A stretch of DNA of 64,000 bases from JAGXLP01 sp964649445 (GCA_964649445.1 CAZYPS010000001.1:11974-75973), one strand, 5' to 3'. Shown: positions 53,062-62,428, counted from the stretch's first letter. Program-made: numbers and translations. The notes: generated by a model from the letters alone, not told the origin.

Positions 53062-53088
53062 AATGCCCCGCCGGTGAGACGAGGCATT
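53062..53088 (-). terminator. Hairpin at the end of the methyltransferase cluster
   Basis: AATGCCCCG (53062-53070) pairs with CGAGGCATT (53080-53088) with one C-A mismatch. It lies about 30 bases after the last mttB-like stop; the T-run is weak. Confidence 0.5.
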
Positions 53089-53116
53089 GGTTTATTTGTC
53101 GTAGTTGACGCAGTTC

Positions 53117-54547
53117 TTATATCGTCGATTTAGCTTCTTCGATGATTTCTTGAAGCTGACTGACCTCGTTTTTCGGCAACGGTCTTACTTGGGATTCCCC
53201 GAGTAGCTGGTTCGTCAATTCCCTGGCTTCATTTACGGAAAAGTTCTCTTCCCACTTGTCATCGCCGATTCTTCGGATCAACTCGGGGGCCATTAACTCC
53301 TCCTTGAAGTGTTTGAAGGTATGGTCTTCCCTCAGATAGTCACCTCCGTGATTGACCTGATTGATAACCTCAAAGGCGATTGCCTCCTTGTCGGTTGATA
53401 GGTCTCTCACGGTTCGTTTTGCCATCCCTGCTATCTCGTTGGTCAGGGTAAGAAGCTCCAGGCTCCCCAGATCTCCTGCTCCGGCGAAGGACAGATCATG
53501 GATTAAATTCTGGCCGCCAAGGATAGCTCCGTAAAGTGAGAGAGCGGATTCGACACCCGCCTGGTAATCGAGATCGTAAGAGTTCGAGCAGCCACCAGTT
53601 CCGTATATAGGCATTTCTATCATACTTCCCCATTGCCCCGTCGCAGATTGAATGATAAGCATTTCGGGAGAAAAGTAAGTATTCAAGGCAGTACGCATGT
53701 CCATTACGAGCGGTGAAGCACCGAGAATAACTGGAGTGCCAGGGTTATTCAGTTGAGCAAGTACGTTTCCTCCTAACGATTCTGCGAAAGCCTGGGCGAG
53801 TGAACCAGCAAGAGTCATCGGGGCTGTGGCTCCTGCTTTTTGAGCCGGGTACCAGATCAGAGGCAGACCCACGTCCGTCCACCTCAGGAGGACTTCCAGG
53901 TTCTCTTTCCTGAAGGTCAGTGGTGATACGGGCTCGGCGTACATGGTAACGAGCGGATTTGTAGATAATTTATTTCTGCCTCCCGCTACCACGGCAATCA
54001 TGTCAATTAGTTTATCCGTCAGCTCTCCCCCGTACCAGTTTACTATAGCCCCGTGTTTGCTGCTGTTTGCCAGAACGGCGTATAGCTGGTAAAAGCCGAG
54101 CATGGGGTCGTCGGTAAGGGTGAAGATGGACCAGACCGCATCTATATTTGAAAGCTGGTCTCCAAGTTTTACGGCATCCGATAAATCTTCCCTTGTAGCT
54201 TTTCGCCGTTCCCCTCGGTCGAGGTCGAGCACTGTAGTTGTGCCCGTGCCAGACGAAAAGAACGATTTTTCGTAATCAAGTTCGAATTCGTTGTTTTCAT
54301 CTCTTGCGCCCATCGTGAATGACGATGGTGCTTTCTCCAGCGAATCCTTTACGATCTCGGGCGGGAACTCGACCACGTGACTGTCCGGATCAACCCGACA
54401 GCCGTTTGCATCAAGAATTTGTCTGGATTCCGGGTCTTCCACCTTAATTCCCTTTTTGTCCAGAATTCTTAAGGCGGCCTTGTGGATGGTTTCAACCCGT
54501 TCGCGAGAAACTAAATCGAGTTGGCCACCCCTGGTGCCTTTTCGCAT
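53117..54547 (-). CDS. MttB family methyltransferase, non-pyrrolysine, copy 2
   Basis: A 476-residue TIM-barrel protein of the trimethylamine methyltransferase (MttB, COG5598) superfamily. Members lacking pyrrolysine, as here (no in-frame TAG), include glycine betaine, proline betaine and carnitine:corrinoid methyltransferases. Family features: an N-terminal helical region with IHKAALRILDKKGIKVEDPE, a GTGTTTVLDLDRGERRKAT segment around residue 100, MYAEPVSPLTFRKENLEVLLRW around 200, and the GGQNLIHDLSFAGAGD region near 345. ATG 54547 follows AGAGGTGATTTTC. It is 43 bases after copy 1 and is the last gene of the cluster. Confidence 0.9.
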   Translation of the reverse strand: MRKGTRGGQLDLVSRERVETIHKAALRILDKKGIKVEDPESRQILDANGCRVDPDSHVVEFPPEIVKDSLEKAPSSFTMGARDENNEFELDYEKSFFSSGTGTTTVLDLDRGERRKATREDLSDAVKLGDQLSNIDAVWSIFTLTDDPMLGFYQLYAVLANSSKHGAIVNWYGGELTDKLIDMIAVVAGGRNKLSTNPLVTMYAEPVSPLTFRKENLEVLLRWTDVGLPLIWYPAQKAGATAPMTLAGSLAQAFAESLGGNVLAQLNNPGTPVILGASPLVMDMRTALNTYFSPEMLIIQSATGQWGSMIEMPIYGTGGCSNSYDLDYQAGVESALSLYGAILGGQNLIHDLSFAGAGDLGSLELLTLTNEIAGMAKRTVRDLSTDKEAIAFEVINQVNHGGDYLREDHTFKHFKEELMAPELIRRIGDDKWEENFSVNEARELTNQLLGESQVRPLPKNEVSQLQEIIEEAKSTI

Positions 54548-54590
54548 AGAAAATCACCTCTTTTATCCGGTTTAAAGAGCGGAGTTCCAT

Positions 54591-56042
54591 TTAAGTAGTA
54601 AAGTGAATGGTAAATTTATCTCTAATCTCTTCGTCCACTTCATTTGATAGGAGATTATCGTCTGCACTTTTCAGTAACTTTTTTGCCCTTTTCCTGGCTC
54701 GGGCTCGGCAATTCATTGAACCATCCTTTTCCCAGGTGGATCTATCTTTGCGATCGAATACGTCAGGATTGTAAAATTCGTCCGAGCGTGCGTAATTTAC
54801 GGTATGAGGTTGAGTGAGGAAATTATCACCCGGACCCACATCTTCGATCGCGTCCAGTCCGAGCCTGTCCTGATCTACTTCGATCCCTCTGAGGATTCGC
54901 AGAGCCATACCGATAATGTCGTTGTCGATGACGAACTTTTCATCGGCGACACAGAGCATTGACTCCATCATACCGGCTGCGTGGTGGATGTAGTTACCAC
55001 CAGCCAGCCCTACCTGAAGGGAGTTCAATGCTGCTTCAGCTCCCGCTTGAGCATCGGGCAGCTTTGAATCGGTCTCTCCTGCATCGGAATAAATTGGTAC
55101 GTCGATGTAGTCTGCCAGTTGAACGCTCGCGACGTTCATCATTCCCGTTTCAGGCGCACCCGCCAGGTATGCCATATTCTTCATATTAGCTGCAGCCGGC
55201 ACGGGTCCATAAAGAACTGGTGCCCCTGCAGAAAACATCTGTGCCAGAGTAATTCCGAAAAGTTCTTCGGCATGTACTTGAGCCAGGAGCCCCGAGAGAG
55301 TTGCAGGAGCTGTAGAGCCGGTAACGGGAGCAGAAGATAGGGCAACCGGGATTCCGTAATCGGTTATTCTTTGGAGGACTTTTGTGGTCTCGACGTCTAA
55401 TTTTAATGGACTTACCATCCAGCTGGTTACAAAGGAGATAAAAGGCCTTGAAAGAAATTCTTCTCGGGATCCCGCTATTATAGCTCCCATATCCACTATA
55501 TCATCCACCTTCTCCGGACTCGTCACGGATTCCTGGACGTTCTTGTAAGTTCCGGTCAGGCTCGCGTAGATGCTATTAAGGCTCAGATCCTCTTCGGGAA
55601 CGTCGGTTGGTACCACTGGAGCCTGAAAAAAATGAACGTTGTCTAACTTTTCGACAAGTCGAGCCAGTCTTGCCTGGTCTTTGAGGGTTGGCGGCCTAAC
55701 ATCTTCGGAATCCAGGTCCAGTATCTTTACTGCCGCTCCCCCCGTCCCGTAATGGACTTTTCTTTCTTCCAGGTTTAAATCGTATTCTTTTTTTCTGCCG
55801 TGAAGGGTTATTTTTGATGGAGCCTTTTCGAGATGGTCCCGAATTATTTCCGAAGGCAGCTTTACCCGTCCGGTCTCGTGGTTAACTTCTGCACCGTTCC
55901 TGTATAGTATCTCGAGTAATTGGTCCGAATCAACCTTAACTCCCACTTTTCTCAGGAGTTTTAACGCTGATTCGTGGATCAATTCTACCTCGTCTTCACT
56001 CAGTAATTTAAATTTGTCGCCAACCAATCCGGCGTGGTTCAT
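54591..56042 (-). CDS. MttB family methyltransferase, non-pyrrolysine, copy 1
   Basis: A 483-residue MttB-superfamily protein, clearly homologous to copy 2 but well diverged. It has IHESALKLLRKVGVKVDSDQ at the N-terminus, HYGTGGAAVKILDLDSEDVRPPT around residue 96, SWMVSPLKLDVETTKVLQRI around 207, and GLAGGNYIHHAAGMMES near 347. With the transporter in the same block it is likely to demethylate a quaternary amine and pass the methyl group to a corrinoid protein, which is not encoded here. GGAGGAAATT precedes ATG 56042. It starts 26 bases after glnA. Confidence 0.9.
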   Translation of the reverse strand: MNHAGLVGDKFKLLSEDEVELIHESALKLLRKVGVKVDSDQLLEILYRNGAEVNHETGRVKLPSEIIRDHLEKAPSKITLHGRKKEYDLNLEERKVHYGTGGAAVKILDLDSEDVRPPTLKDQARLARLVEKLDNVHFFQAPVVPTDVPEEDLSLNSIYASLTGTYKNVQESVTSPEKVDDIVDMGAIIAGSREEFLSRPFISFVTSWMVSPLKLDVETTKVLQRITDYGIPVALSSAPVTGSTAPATLSGLLAQVHAEELFGITLAQMFSAGAPVLYGPVPAAANMKNMAYLAGAPETGMMNVASVQLADYIDVPIYSDAGETDSKLPDAQAGAEAALNSLQVGLAGGNYIHHAAGMMESMLCVADEKFVIDNDIIGMALRILRGIEVDQDRLGLDAIEDVGPGDNFLTQPHTVNYARSDEFYNPDVFDRKDRSTWEKDGSMNCRARARKRAKKLLKSADDNLLSNEVDEEIRDKFTIHFTT

Positions 56043-56068
56043 AATTTCCTCCAGTAAACTGTTTGGTG

Positions 56069-57514
56069 TTAGAGATCGTAGTAGAGCATGAATTCAAACG
56101 GGTGGGGTTTGTCATTGAACAGACTTTCCTCCTCCCGCTTGATTCTTAACCAGTTTTGTACTTGTGACTCTTCAAATACATTTCCCTTGAGCAGGTACTC
56201 ATGATCATCTTCCAGTGCATTTAGGGACGCGGCTAAAGACTCCGGAGCTTGTTTGATTCTCTTTTTCTCTCCTTTCGGCAAATCGTAAATGTTTTTCTCA
56301 ATTGGTCCGTAACCCAGGTCCCGTGGATCAAGTTCGCTTTCTATCCCGTCCAAACCGGCCATAAGAATAGCCGAGTAAGCAAGATAAGGGTTGCAGGTGG
56401 CGTCGAGTGTCCGGAGCTCGATCCGTCTCCTGCCCCCGGACTGAACGTAGCCCGGAATTCTTATCGCGGCGCTTCTATTTGACCGGGCGAAAACCAGATC
56501 CACTGGAGCTTCGTGCCCAGGTATTAGCCTTTTATAAGAGTTTGTAGTAGGGTTGGTGAAACCCATAATGCTCTTTCCGTGTTCTAATAGTCCGCCGATG
56601 AAATATAGCGCAAGTTCGCTCAACCCGCCATATTTATCGCCTGAAAACAGGTTCTCGCCGTCTTTTACCATGTACTGGTGTAAGTGCATTCCATTGCCAG
56701 GAAAGTTGTTTACCGGCTTGGGCATGAAAGTGGCCGACATACCCGAAAGTTTCGCCATTAGTCGGACTATATGTTTTATGTAAAGCGTATTGTCGCTGGC
56801 GGTCAGGAGATCGTCAAACCCCACCTCTATCTCCGATTCGCCAGCCCCGCCGATTTCGTGGTGATGGTACTCTATTGGAATTCCTTCCCGCTCCAAAAAG
56901 GCAACCATCCGGTTTCTCAATTCTAGCCCGTCGTCGCCGGGGCGAGTAGCGTGATACCCGCCTGTATCGGGCAAGGGGTGGGAGGATTCTTCGTCAGTCA
57001 CGGCTTTGCTTCGGTTGGACATTTCCACGGAATCTATCTCGAACCCACCACGGGAATTTCCGTAATAAAACTTCGCGTCGTTGAACAGGTAGAACTCGAA
57101 TTCCGGACTTACCAGAAAGTCCTCGGCGATTTGGGTTTCTCTTAAATAGTTTCTCGCTCGAACGAGAGTGCTCCTGGGGTCATGGGCAAATCTTCGTTTA
57201 TTACCTTCTTCGTCGACCTGGTAAATGTCCCCGATTACGCTAAGTACTTCCCCGTCCTCGGTGGGTTCAAGCTTTGCAGTCTCCAGATCGGGTGCCAGAA
57301 GCATGTCGCTGTTCTCGACCGAGCTGTATCCGTAAGACGAGCCGTCGAAACCGACACCCCGTGACAGCAAATCCCTGGTGAAGCTGGATTTCGGGATGGT
57401 AACGTGACGCCATTTGCCGATTGGATCGACAGCTTTGATGTCTATGAACTCAACTTCAGATTCATCGAGCTTTTTTCTCAGTTGGTCAAAAGAACTTTCT
57501 TCATCTTTCTTCAT
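56069..57514 (-). CDS. glnA: Glutamine synthetase type I
   Basis: Joins ammonia to glutamate with ATP. The 481-residue enzyme has the type I landmarks: GFDGSSYGYSSVENSDM around residue 54, EYHHHEIGGAGESEIEV around 220, the ATP-binding GNGMHLHQ around 275, NPTTNSYKRLIPGHEAP around 320, and RSNRSAAIRIP around 345. EKNIYDLP (Tyr about 410) corresponds to the adenylylation site of the GSI-beta group, and the C-terminal PHPFEFMLYYDL is also GSI-like. Its place between an alcohol dehydrogenase and methyltransferases suggests assimilation of nitrogen freed from amines; a gamma-glutamylmethylamide synthetase role is less likely. ATG 57514 follows GAGGGAGGTACAGC. Confidence 0.93.
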   Translation of the reverse strand: MKKDEESSFDQLRKKLDESEVEFIDIKAVDPIGKWRHVTIPKSSFTRDLLSRGVGFDGSSYGYSSVENSDMLLAPDLETAKLEPTEDGEVLSVIGDIYQVDEEGNKRRFAHDPRSTLVRARNYLRETQIAEDFLVSPEFEFYLFNDAKFYYGNSRGGFEIDSVEMSNRSKAVTDEESSHPLPDTGGYHATRPGDDGLELRNRMVAFLEREGIPIEYHHHEIGGAGESEIEVGFDDLLTASDNTLYIKHIVRLMAKLSGMSATFMPKPVNNFPGNGMHLHQYMVKDGENLFSGDKYGGLSELALYFIGGLLEHGKSIMGFTNPTTNSYKRLIPGHEAPVDLVFARSNRSAAIRIPGYVQSGGRRRIELRTLDATCNPYLAYSAILMAGLDGIESELDPRDLGYGPIEKNIYDLPKGEKKRIKQAPESLAASLNALEDDHEYLLKGNVFEESQVQNWLRIKREEESLFNDKPHPFEFMLYYDL

Positions 57515-57567
57515 GCTGTACCTCCCTCGGCGAATAATCGGCTATTTCCGGAGCAAGTTCGCAATTG

Positions 57568-58731
57568 TCAGTCACTGTCTGCAGAACTTGGGCCAACTTC
57601 ATCGATAATAAAACTTTCTCTGTAGAGTTTTTCGACCTCACTCCGGACTGGCTGACGGGGGTTCGTTTCCGCGTTTACGTTTTTGATGGCTCTGTCCACC
57701 ATCTCGTCCAGGTCCTCTTCGCTTATCGTCACCCGGTATTGCGATAGATCCAGTATTTCGAAGGTTCTGTCAATTTTATCCCGGAGATTTCCCCCCAGTT
57801 GCCGCTTAAGTTTCTCAAACCTTTCAGGAACCTCGGCCTGGTTGAAATTTAATACGGGAAGTGTCAGTCTGGCATTGGCCAACCCGTGGTTGGTATCGTA
57901 AAAGCCGCTTACCTGATGTGACATCGCGTGTATTAAGCCCAGGCCGACATGTTGCATTGCAGCTCCTCCTAAAGCGCTTGCCAGAGACAGATCTCCTCTG
58001 GCGGATAAGTCGTCACCATTTTCGACGGCCGTTTCAAGCGACCTGAAGACGAGCTCCATGGCTTTAATCGAAAGTGTGTCCGAGAGCTCGTTGCTTGTTG
58101 AAGAAAAGAAAGCCTCCAGAGCGTGAGTAAAAGCATCGATTCCCGTAAAAAACGTAAGCTCGGGAGGTAGTGTAAGGGTAAGCTCGGGGTCTATTACAGC
58201 GGTTAATGGGGCCATTTCGGGTGAACCTATTGATAGCTTTCTGTTCGACCCGGAGTCTGAGAACACCGCCCAGTAATCGACTTCGCTTCCGGTGCCGGAA
58301 GTTGTCGGAATCGCGAAAAACGGGACGCAGGGTTTCGGGCGTTCGTCCCGTTGGTCCAGCCGGACAATATCGGCTTCTTCATTTGCAAGACACAAGCCTA
58401 TAGCTTTTGTCGCGTCAATAGCACTTCCTCCACCAAGACCGATCATACAGTCGGGCTGGAACCCCTGGAAGGCTTCGTAGCCTTCGGAAATAGTGGATAG
58501 GTGAGGATTGCTGGTTACGTTTGAAAAGACCTCAATCATCCTACCTTTTGATTTTAATTCCTCGGCTATTCCTTCGAGCAACCCCAGCTCCAGGATATCT
58601 TCTGTCGTCACTACCCCTACACGCTGGTAATCCCGGCTCACAATTTCTTCTACAACCTGGTTCCTTAGTCCCGGTCCGAACTTCACTTTGGTGGGAAGTA
58701 TGAAATCGAAGTAGTCTTCTTTCTGGTTCAT
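57568..58731 (-). CDS. Iron-containing alcohol dehydrogenase
   Basis: A 387-residue group III (iron-dependent) alcohol dehydrogenase. The cofactor-binding GLGGGSAIDATKA is at about residues 98-110, PTTSGTGSEV around 142, and the metal ligands are visible in GIDAFTHALEAF around 197, GLGLIHAMSHQVSGFYDTNHGLANA around 265-290. The substrate is unknown; aldehyde or alcohol turnover linked to amine or choline breakdown is one possibility given the neighbours. GAGGCAGGATAT precedes ATG 58731. It begins 36 bases after a terminator that ends the transporter operon and runs into glnA after 53 bases. Confidence 0.93.
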   Translation of the reverse strand: MNQKEDYFDFILPTKVKFGPGLRNQVVEEIVSRDYQRVGVVTTEDILELGLLEGIAEELKSKGRMIEVFSNVTSNPHLSTISEGYEAFQGFQPDCMIGLGGGSAIDATKAIGLCLANEEADIVRLDQRDERPKPCVPFFAIPTTSGTGSEVDYWAVFSDSGSNRKLSIGSPEMAPLTAVIDPELTLTLPPELTFFTGIDAFTHALEAFFSSTSNELSDTLSIKAMELVFRSLETAVENGDDLSARGDLSLASALGGAAMQHVGLGLIHAMSHQVSGFYDTNHGLANARLTLPVLNFNQAEVPERFEKLKRQLGGNLRDKIDRTFEILDLSQYRVTISEEDLDEMVDRAIKNVNAETNPRQPVRSEVEKLYRESFIIDEVGPSSADSD

Positions 58732-58766
58732 ATATCCTGCCTCTTTGAAAAGATTGAGACTATTAA

Positions 58767-58795
58767 AAAGGGGCCAGAAGCTATCCGGCCCCTTT
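58767..58795 (-). terminator. Terminator after the ABC transporter operon
   Basis: AAAGGGGCC/GGCCCCTTT, a 9-bp stem with an 11-nt loop, followed on the minus strand by a T-run. It lies 26 bases after the binding-protein stop and 36 before the alcohol dehydrogenase start. Confidence 0.82.
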
Positions 58796-58820
58796 CTCGC
58801 GAATTCCCGTCGAAATTTTA

Positions 58821-59771
58821 TTAATCCTCGATCAAACCGTGTTCTACCAGGTACTCGTGGGCTGCTTCGTCGGCATCCATCTTTTCTATATCAACCATAC
58901 CGTTCAGAGCCGACCAGGCCTTCTGGCTTTCCATCATCCGTTCGGCGGTCCAGTTTTCGCCTCCACCGGGGAAGGTGGCAACGAGTTCTTTTAGTATCTC
59001 CTCGATCTCAGGGTATTCATCGAGGACTTCGCTTCGGACGACCGGAGTCAGATCGTAAGGCGGGTAGAATCGCTTGTCATCCTGGAGCACAACCCAATCG
59101 TGTTCGGCAATTGAGGAGTCCGTGGCGAAAACCATGCCGACGTCCGTTTGTTCGTTCTCAAGGGCGTTTACGGAAGCACCGGGAGCTCCGGTTTTCAGGT
59201 GGCTATCCGCTATTTCGAAGTTATAGGTTTCTTCCAGGGCGGGCAAGCCGTCCGGTCTCTGGGAGTACTCGAAGTCAATAAACGTACTCACTTTACCGTC
59301 GTTATCCCGGTAGAGTTCCGCAAGGTCGGACATGGTTTTGATATCGTGTTCTTCGGCAAATTCTGGCCAAACCGCGAGCGCGTAGGTATTGTGATTCCAG
59401 ATGGGGTCCAGCCAGACCAGGTTGTTGTCAGTCTTGTCGATTGCATTTACGGCAGCGTAGAGCGCTTCGTGACCGATGGCAGGGTTATAGGGATAACCCA
59501 GGTGTGTCATCCAGGCCGTACCCGTATATTCGGCGCAGATATCAATACTGCCGTTTTCCAAGCCATTCCTCATAGTCATCGAGGTTAGGTCCGCCTTCAA
59601 TTGAACATTGAAACCGTTCTCTTCCAGGACCTGTTTCATCAATTGCCCTATTATGTATTGTTCCGTAAAGTTCTTATTTCCGACTACTACTTTTTTGTCC
59701 GCGGCGATCGCCCCGAGGCACGTACCCACCAGAAAGAGTGTTATAAGCACGAATACTGAAAGCTTCTTCAT
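58821..59771 (-). CDS. Quaternary-ammonium ABC transporter, substrate-binding protein
   Basis: A 316-residue solute-binding protein of the OpuCC/OsmF (ProX-like) group. A Sec signal is at residues 1-23 ending AIAAD; there is no proper lipobox, so it is probably soluble in the periplasm. VVVGNKNFTEQYIIGQLMKQ directly after the signal is the family hallmark, and EYTGTAWMTHLGYP (about 90) and IDFEYSQRPDGLPALEETY (about 180) carry aromatic residues that usually form the cage around trimethylammonium groups. The frame extends upstream to 59843, but ATG 59771 follows AAAGGGGGTTTTACT. It is the last gene before the terminator. Confidence 0.92.
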   Translation of the reverse strand: MKKLSVFVLITLFLVGTCLGAIAADKKVVVGNKNFTEQYIIGQLMKQVLEENGFNVQLKADLTSMTMRNGLENGSIDICAEYTGTAWMTHLGYPYNPAIGHEALYAAVNAIDKTDNNLVWLDPIWNHNTYALAVWPEFAEEHDIKTMSDLAELYRDNDGKVSTFIDFEYSQRPDGLPALEETYNFEIADSHLKTGAPGASVNALENEQTDVGMVFATDSSIAEHDWVVLQDDKRFYPPYDLTPVVRSEVLDEYPEIEEILKELVATFPGGGENWTAERMMESQKAWSALNGMVDIEKMDADEAAHEYLVEHGLIED

Positions 59772-59864
59772 AGTAAAACCCCCTTTAATATTGGAAAGTT
59801 GGATTGACTTTGGCCAAAATGTTTTCTTAGCTAAACCTGCCACCTCCCGTTGTCGTAGTTTTAG

Positions 59865-60581
59865 TTATCCCTTCTTTAGTCCTCTGGGTGTCATTGCCGC
59901 CTCAAATCCCCCGAGGAGTGTGTCCAGTATGACCGCGAGGGCGGCAGTTGGAGCTGCCCCCTGGACTATCAGCAGCGGAATCTGCGTATAGAGACCAGTT
60001 AAAATTATTTGCCCTAAACCCTCTCCCCCGACTAGGACCGCAAGAGTGGCGGTCCCGACGCATATCACGGTTGAAGTTCTTATACCGGCCATTATCACCG
60101 GCCGGGCGAGGGGCAATTCTATTCTCAAGGCGATTTGAGTTCGCGACATTCCCATGCCTTTGGCGGATTCGATTATTGCCGGATCGATATCGCTTATCCC
60201 GGCGTAAGAATTCCTCAGCACGGGGAGGAGGGAGTAAACAAACAAGGCGATTATCGCCGAGTTAAAGCCGTAACCCAGTATCGGCGCCATTATCGCGATA
60301 ACTGCCAGGCTGGGTATGGTCTGCCCGACATTCGCGGTCCCGACTATCGGGGTGGCGAACTTCTTCATCCCCGGTCTGGTAACGAATATACCAAGGGGGA
60401 CTCCCACGCCGATTGCGAGCAACTCAGCTATTCCGACCATCTTTAGGTGGTTCCACGCCTGTCTTCCTATATCGGCGTAAGTTTTCGGCTCCATGTACTT
60501 CAGGCTTCCCATTTCCGTAATCCATATTGTCACACCTATGAAGATACCAAGGAGAATTACTAGAACAATTCTTCGTCTCAT
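59865..60581 (-). CDS. Quaternary-ammonium ABC transporter, permease 2
   Basis: A 238-residue OpuB/ProW-type permease with five to six membrane helices and the coupling-helix motif KGMGMSRTQIALRIELPLARPVIMAG around residues 140-165. It overlaps the ATPase stop by four bases (ATGA) and is followed 93 bases later by the binding protein. The N-terminus has a single helix (residues 5-25) outside the core. Confidence 0.93.
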   Translation of the reverse strand: MRRRIVLVILLGIFIGVTIWITEMGSLKYMEPKTYADIGRQAWNHLKMVGIAELLAIGVGVPLGIFVTRPGMKKFATPIVGTANVGQTIPSLAVIAIMAPILGYGFNSAIIALFVYSLLPVLRNSYAGISDIDPAIIESAKGMGMSRTQIALRIELPLARPVIMAGIRTSTVICVGTATLAVLVGGEGLGQIILTGLYTQIPLLIVQGAAPTAALAVILDTLLGGFEAAMTPRGLKKG

Positions 60582-61717
60582 TTTGATACCTCAGGGTGTT
60601 TCCCGCCGCTTTCGGTATAAGTTTCACCGATCAAGCTCTGCAGGTCGTTGAAGGTCAACAACCCCTTCAAATTGTTGTTTCCGTCTACCACCGGTAAGTT
60701 CGCTACATCTCGCTCGAGCATAACAGTCAGGGCATTGGCGAGACTTGTTCCTGTTTCCGTTGCTCCCGTGTCCCGAACCATAGCGTCAGCCACCTTCCCC
60801 TGTCCTTCTTCCTCGACGTCTTCTCGGTTGATCCAGCCCTTTAACTCGTTGCCGTTCTCGACGACTATCAGGTAATTGACTCCTTCTTCCTTCATTATCT
60901 GGCCTACGGATTCGAGATCCTGGTCCTCTTTTACAACCTTTGGTGATTCCTTCATGGCTTCGTCGACTTTCATTAACCGAAGACTCTTCAGAGTTCTATC
61001 GCTCCCAACGAAGTCCCGGACAAACCTGTTCTTGGGGGCCGCGAGGAGTTCCGCCGGTTGAGAGTATTGAATTAGCTCTCCCTCTTTGAGTAGCGCTACT
61101 TTGTCACCCATCTTTATTGCCTCGTTTATGTCGTGGGTGACGAAGACGATGGTCTTCTGTATCTCGTTTTGAATCTTTAAAAATTCGTCCTGAAGCCTGT
61201 CCCTGGTTATCGGGTCTATCGCGCCGAACGGTTCGTCCATGAGCATTATCGGGGGATCAGCTCCAAGCGATCTGGCAACTCCAACTCTCTGTCTCTGCCC
61301 GCCGGAAAGCTCCGTAGGGTACTTGTCAATGAATTCGTCCGGGTCCATCCCCATTAAGTTAAGGAGATTTCTGGCTCTCTCCTCCTTTTCTTCGTCCGAC
61401 CAGTTTTTTAGAGTTGGCACCGTGGCTATGTTCTCCCCGACCGTCATGTGAGGGAAAAGGCCTATCTCCTGTATGGCGTAACCCATTTCCCGCCTTAGTT
61501 CGTTCTCATCCATGTCCCGGTTGTTAGTGCCGTCAATATAGATGTGTCCTTCGGTGATCGGAATTAGCCGATTGATCATCTTCATTGTCGTGGTTTTGCC
61601 GCAGCCCGAAGGTCCGAGCAGTACACACAGTTCCCCCTCTTTTATTTCGAAGGTTACGCCCTTTACCGCTTCCGTGCCGTCCGGATAAACTTTCTTTACG
61701 TTCTCTAGTTTTATCAT
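60578..61717 (-). CDS. Quaternary-ammonium ABC transporter, ATPase with CBS pair
   Basis: A 379-residue ATPase of the OpuCA/ProV type. Walker A GPSGCGKTTT at residues 34-43, Q-loop YAIQEIGLFPH around 83, signature LSGGQRQRVGVARSL around 136, Walker B LMDEPFGAIDP around 160. Residues ~250-370 form two CBS domains (SVGQIMKEEGVNYLIVVENGNELKGWI and VMLERDVANLPVVDGNNNLKG), which in OpuA sense ionic strength. Four-base overlaps link it to both permease genes, so the three are tightly coupled. The CBS pair suggests osmotic gating even though the gene neighbourhood looks catabolic. Confidence 0.95.
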   Translation of the reverse strand: MIKLENVKKVYPDGTEAVKGVTFEIKEGELCVLLGPSGCGKTTTMKMINRLIPITEGHIYIDGTNNRDMDENELRREMGYAIQEIGLFPHMTVGENIATVPTLKNWSDEEKEERARNLLNLMGMDPDEFIDKYPTELSGGQRQRVGVARSLGADPPIMLMDEPFGAIDPITRDRLQDEFLKIQNEIQKTIVFVTHDINEAIKMGDKVALLKEGELIQYSQPAELLAAPKNRFVRDFVGSDRTLKSLRLMKVDEAMKESPKVVKEDQDLESVGQIMKEEGVNYLIVVENGNELKGWINREDVEEEGQGKVADAMVRDTGATETGTSLANALTVMLERDVANLPVVDGNNNLKGLLTFNDLQSLIGETYTESGGKHPEVSK

Positions 61718-62379
61718 TTTTTCAACCCTTCTGGTGTAAATTTTTTCTCCGCCAGGGCCAATAAACCGTCAACCAATAAAGCCAGGACCGAAACGAAAAC
61801 CGCCCCGGTTATTATCATGTCCGTTCGGGACGTTCTTAGACCTCGAAAGATTGGTACTCCTAGCCCCCTTGCACCGATAAAGACCGCAATAGTCGCGATA
61901 CCGATGTTTATGACTACCGCGTTTCGGAGACCTGCCATTATAACCGGTACTGCCAGGGGAAGTTTGATTTTAAAAAGAATCTGTCTGGAAGTCATACCCA
62001 TTCCTCTTCCAGCTTCTATCATAGCAGGGTCCACTTCCCTGATTGCTGTGTAAGTATTCCTCAGAATAGGTAATTGCCCGTAAAGGATTAAAGCGATAAC
62101 TGCAGGCAGGAATCCGAGTGAAGGTAGGTTCATTGCTGAGAGTAGAGGCATAAGCAGGCCGAAGAGGGCCAGGCTCGGGATGGTCATCATTATACCCGCC
62201 AGGTAAAGTACTGTATCCGCGACTTCTTCCCTGCCTTTTCCGGCGATAAATATGCCAAGTGAAACCCCGATGAAAACCGCGAATGAATTAGAGACGAGAA
62301 TTAACCAGAGATGATCCAGCGTCCAGCTGCCGATAGTGACCCAGTGACTGTTAATATATTGCCAAATTTCCATTTCCAC
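61714..62379 (-). CDS. Quaternary-ammonium ABC transporter, permease 1
   Basis: A 221-residue membrane permease, homologous to permease 2, with the coupling-helix segment GRGMGMTSRQILFKIKLPLAVPVIMAG near residues 125-151. Two different permease genes flanking one ATPase are the usual OpuB/OpuC arrangement. ATG 62379 follows the FadR-type regulator by 49 bases; the transporter is probably transcribed with it or from a promoter in that gap. Confidence 0.93.
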   Translation of the reverse strand: MEMEIWQYINSHWVTIGSWTLDHLWLILVSNSFAVFIGVSLGIFIAGKGREEVADTVLYLAGIMMTIPSLALFGLLMPLLSAMNLPSLGFLPAVIALILYGQLPILRNTYTAIREVDPAMIEAGRGMGMTSRQILFKIKLPLAVPVIMAGLRNAVVINIGIATIAVFIGARGLGVPIFRGLRTSRTDMIITGAVFVSVLALLVDGLLALAEKKFTPEGLKK

Positions 62380-62428
62380 CCCCTACACACTTCTCTAGAA
62401 TAGTGTTCTCCAGTTAAACTAAAGCACT

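Noticed and set aside
53117..56042. Pyrrolysine-dependent trimethylamine methyltransferase
   Set aside because: Neither MttB-like gene contains an in-frame TAG, so the pyrrolysine type is excluded.
56069..57514. Gamma-glutamylmethylamide synthetase instead of glutamine synthetase
   Set aside because: The adenylylation-type NIYDLP segment and the C-terminus fit type I glutamine synthetase closely; context alone does not justify the change.
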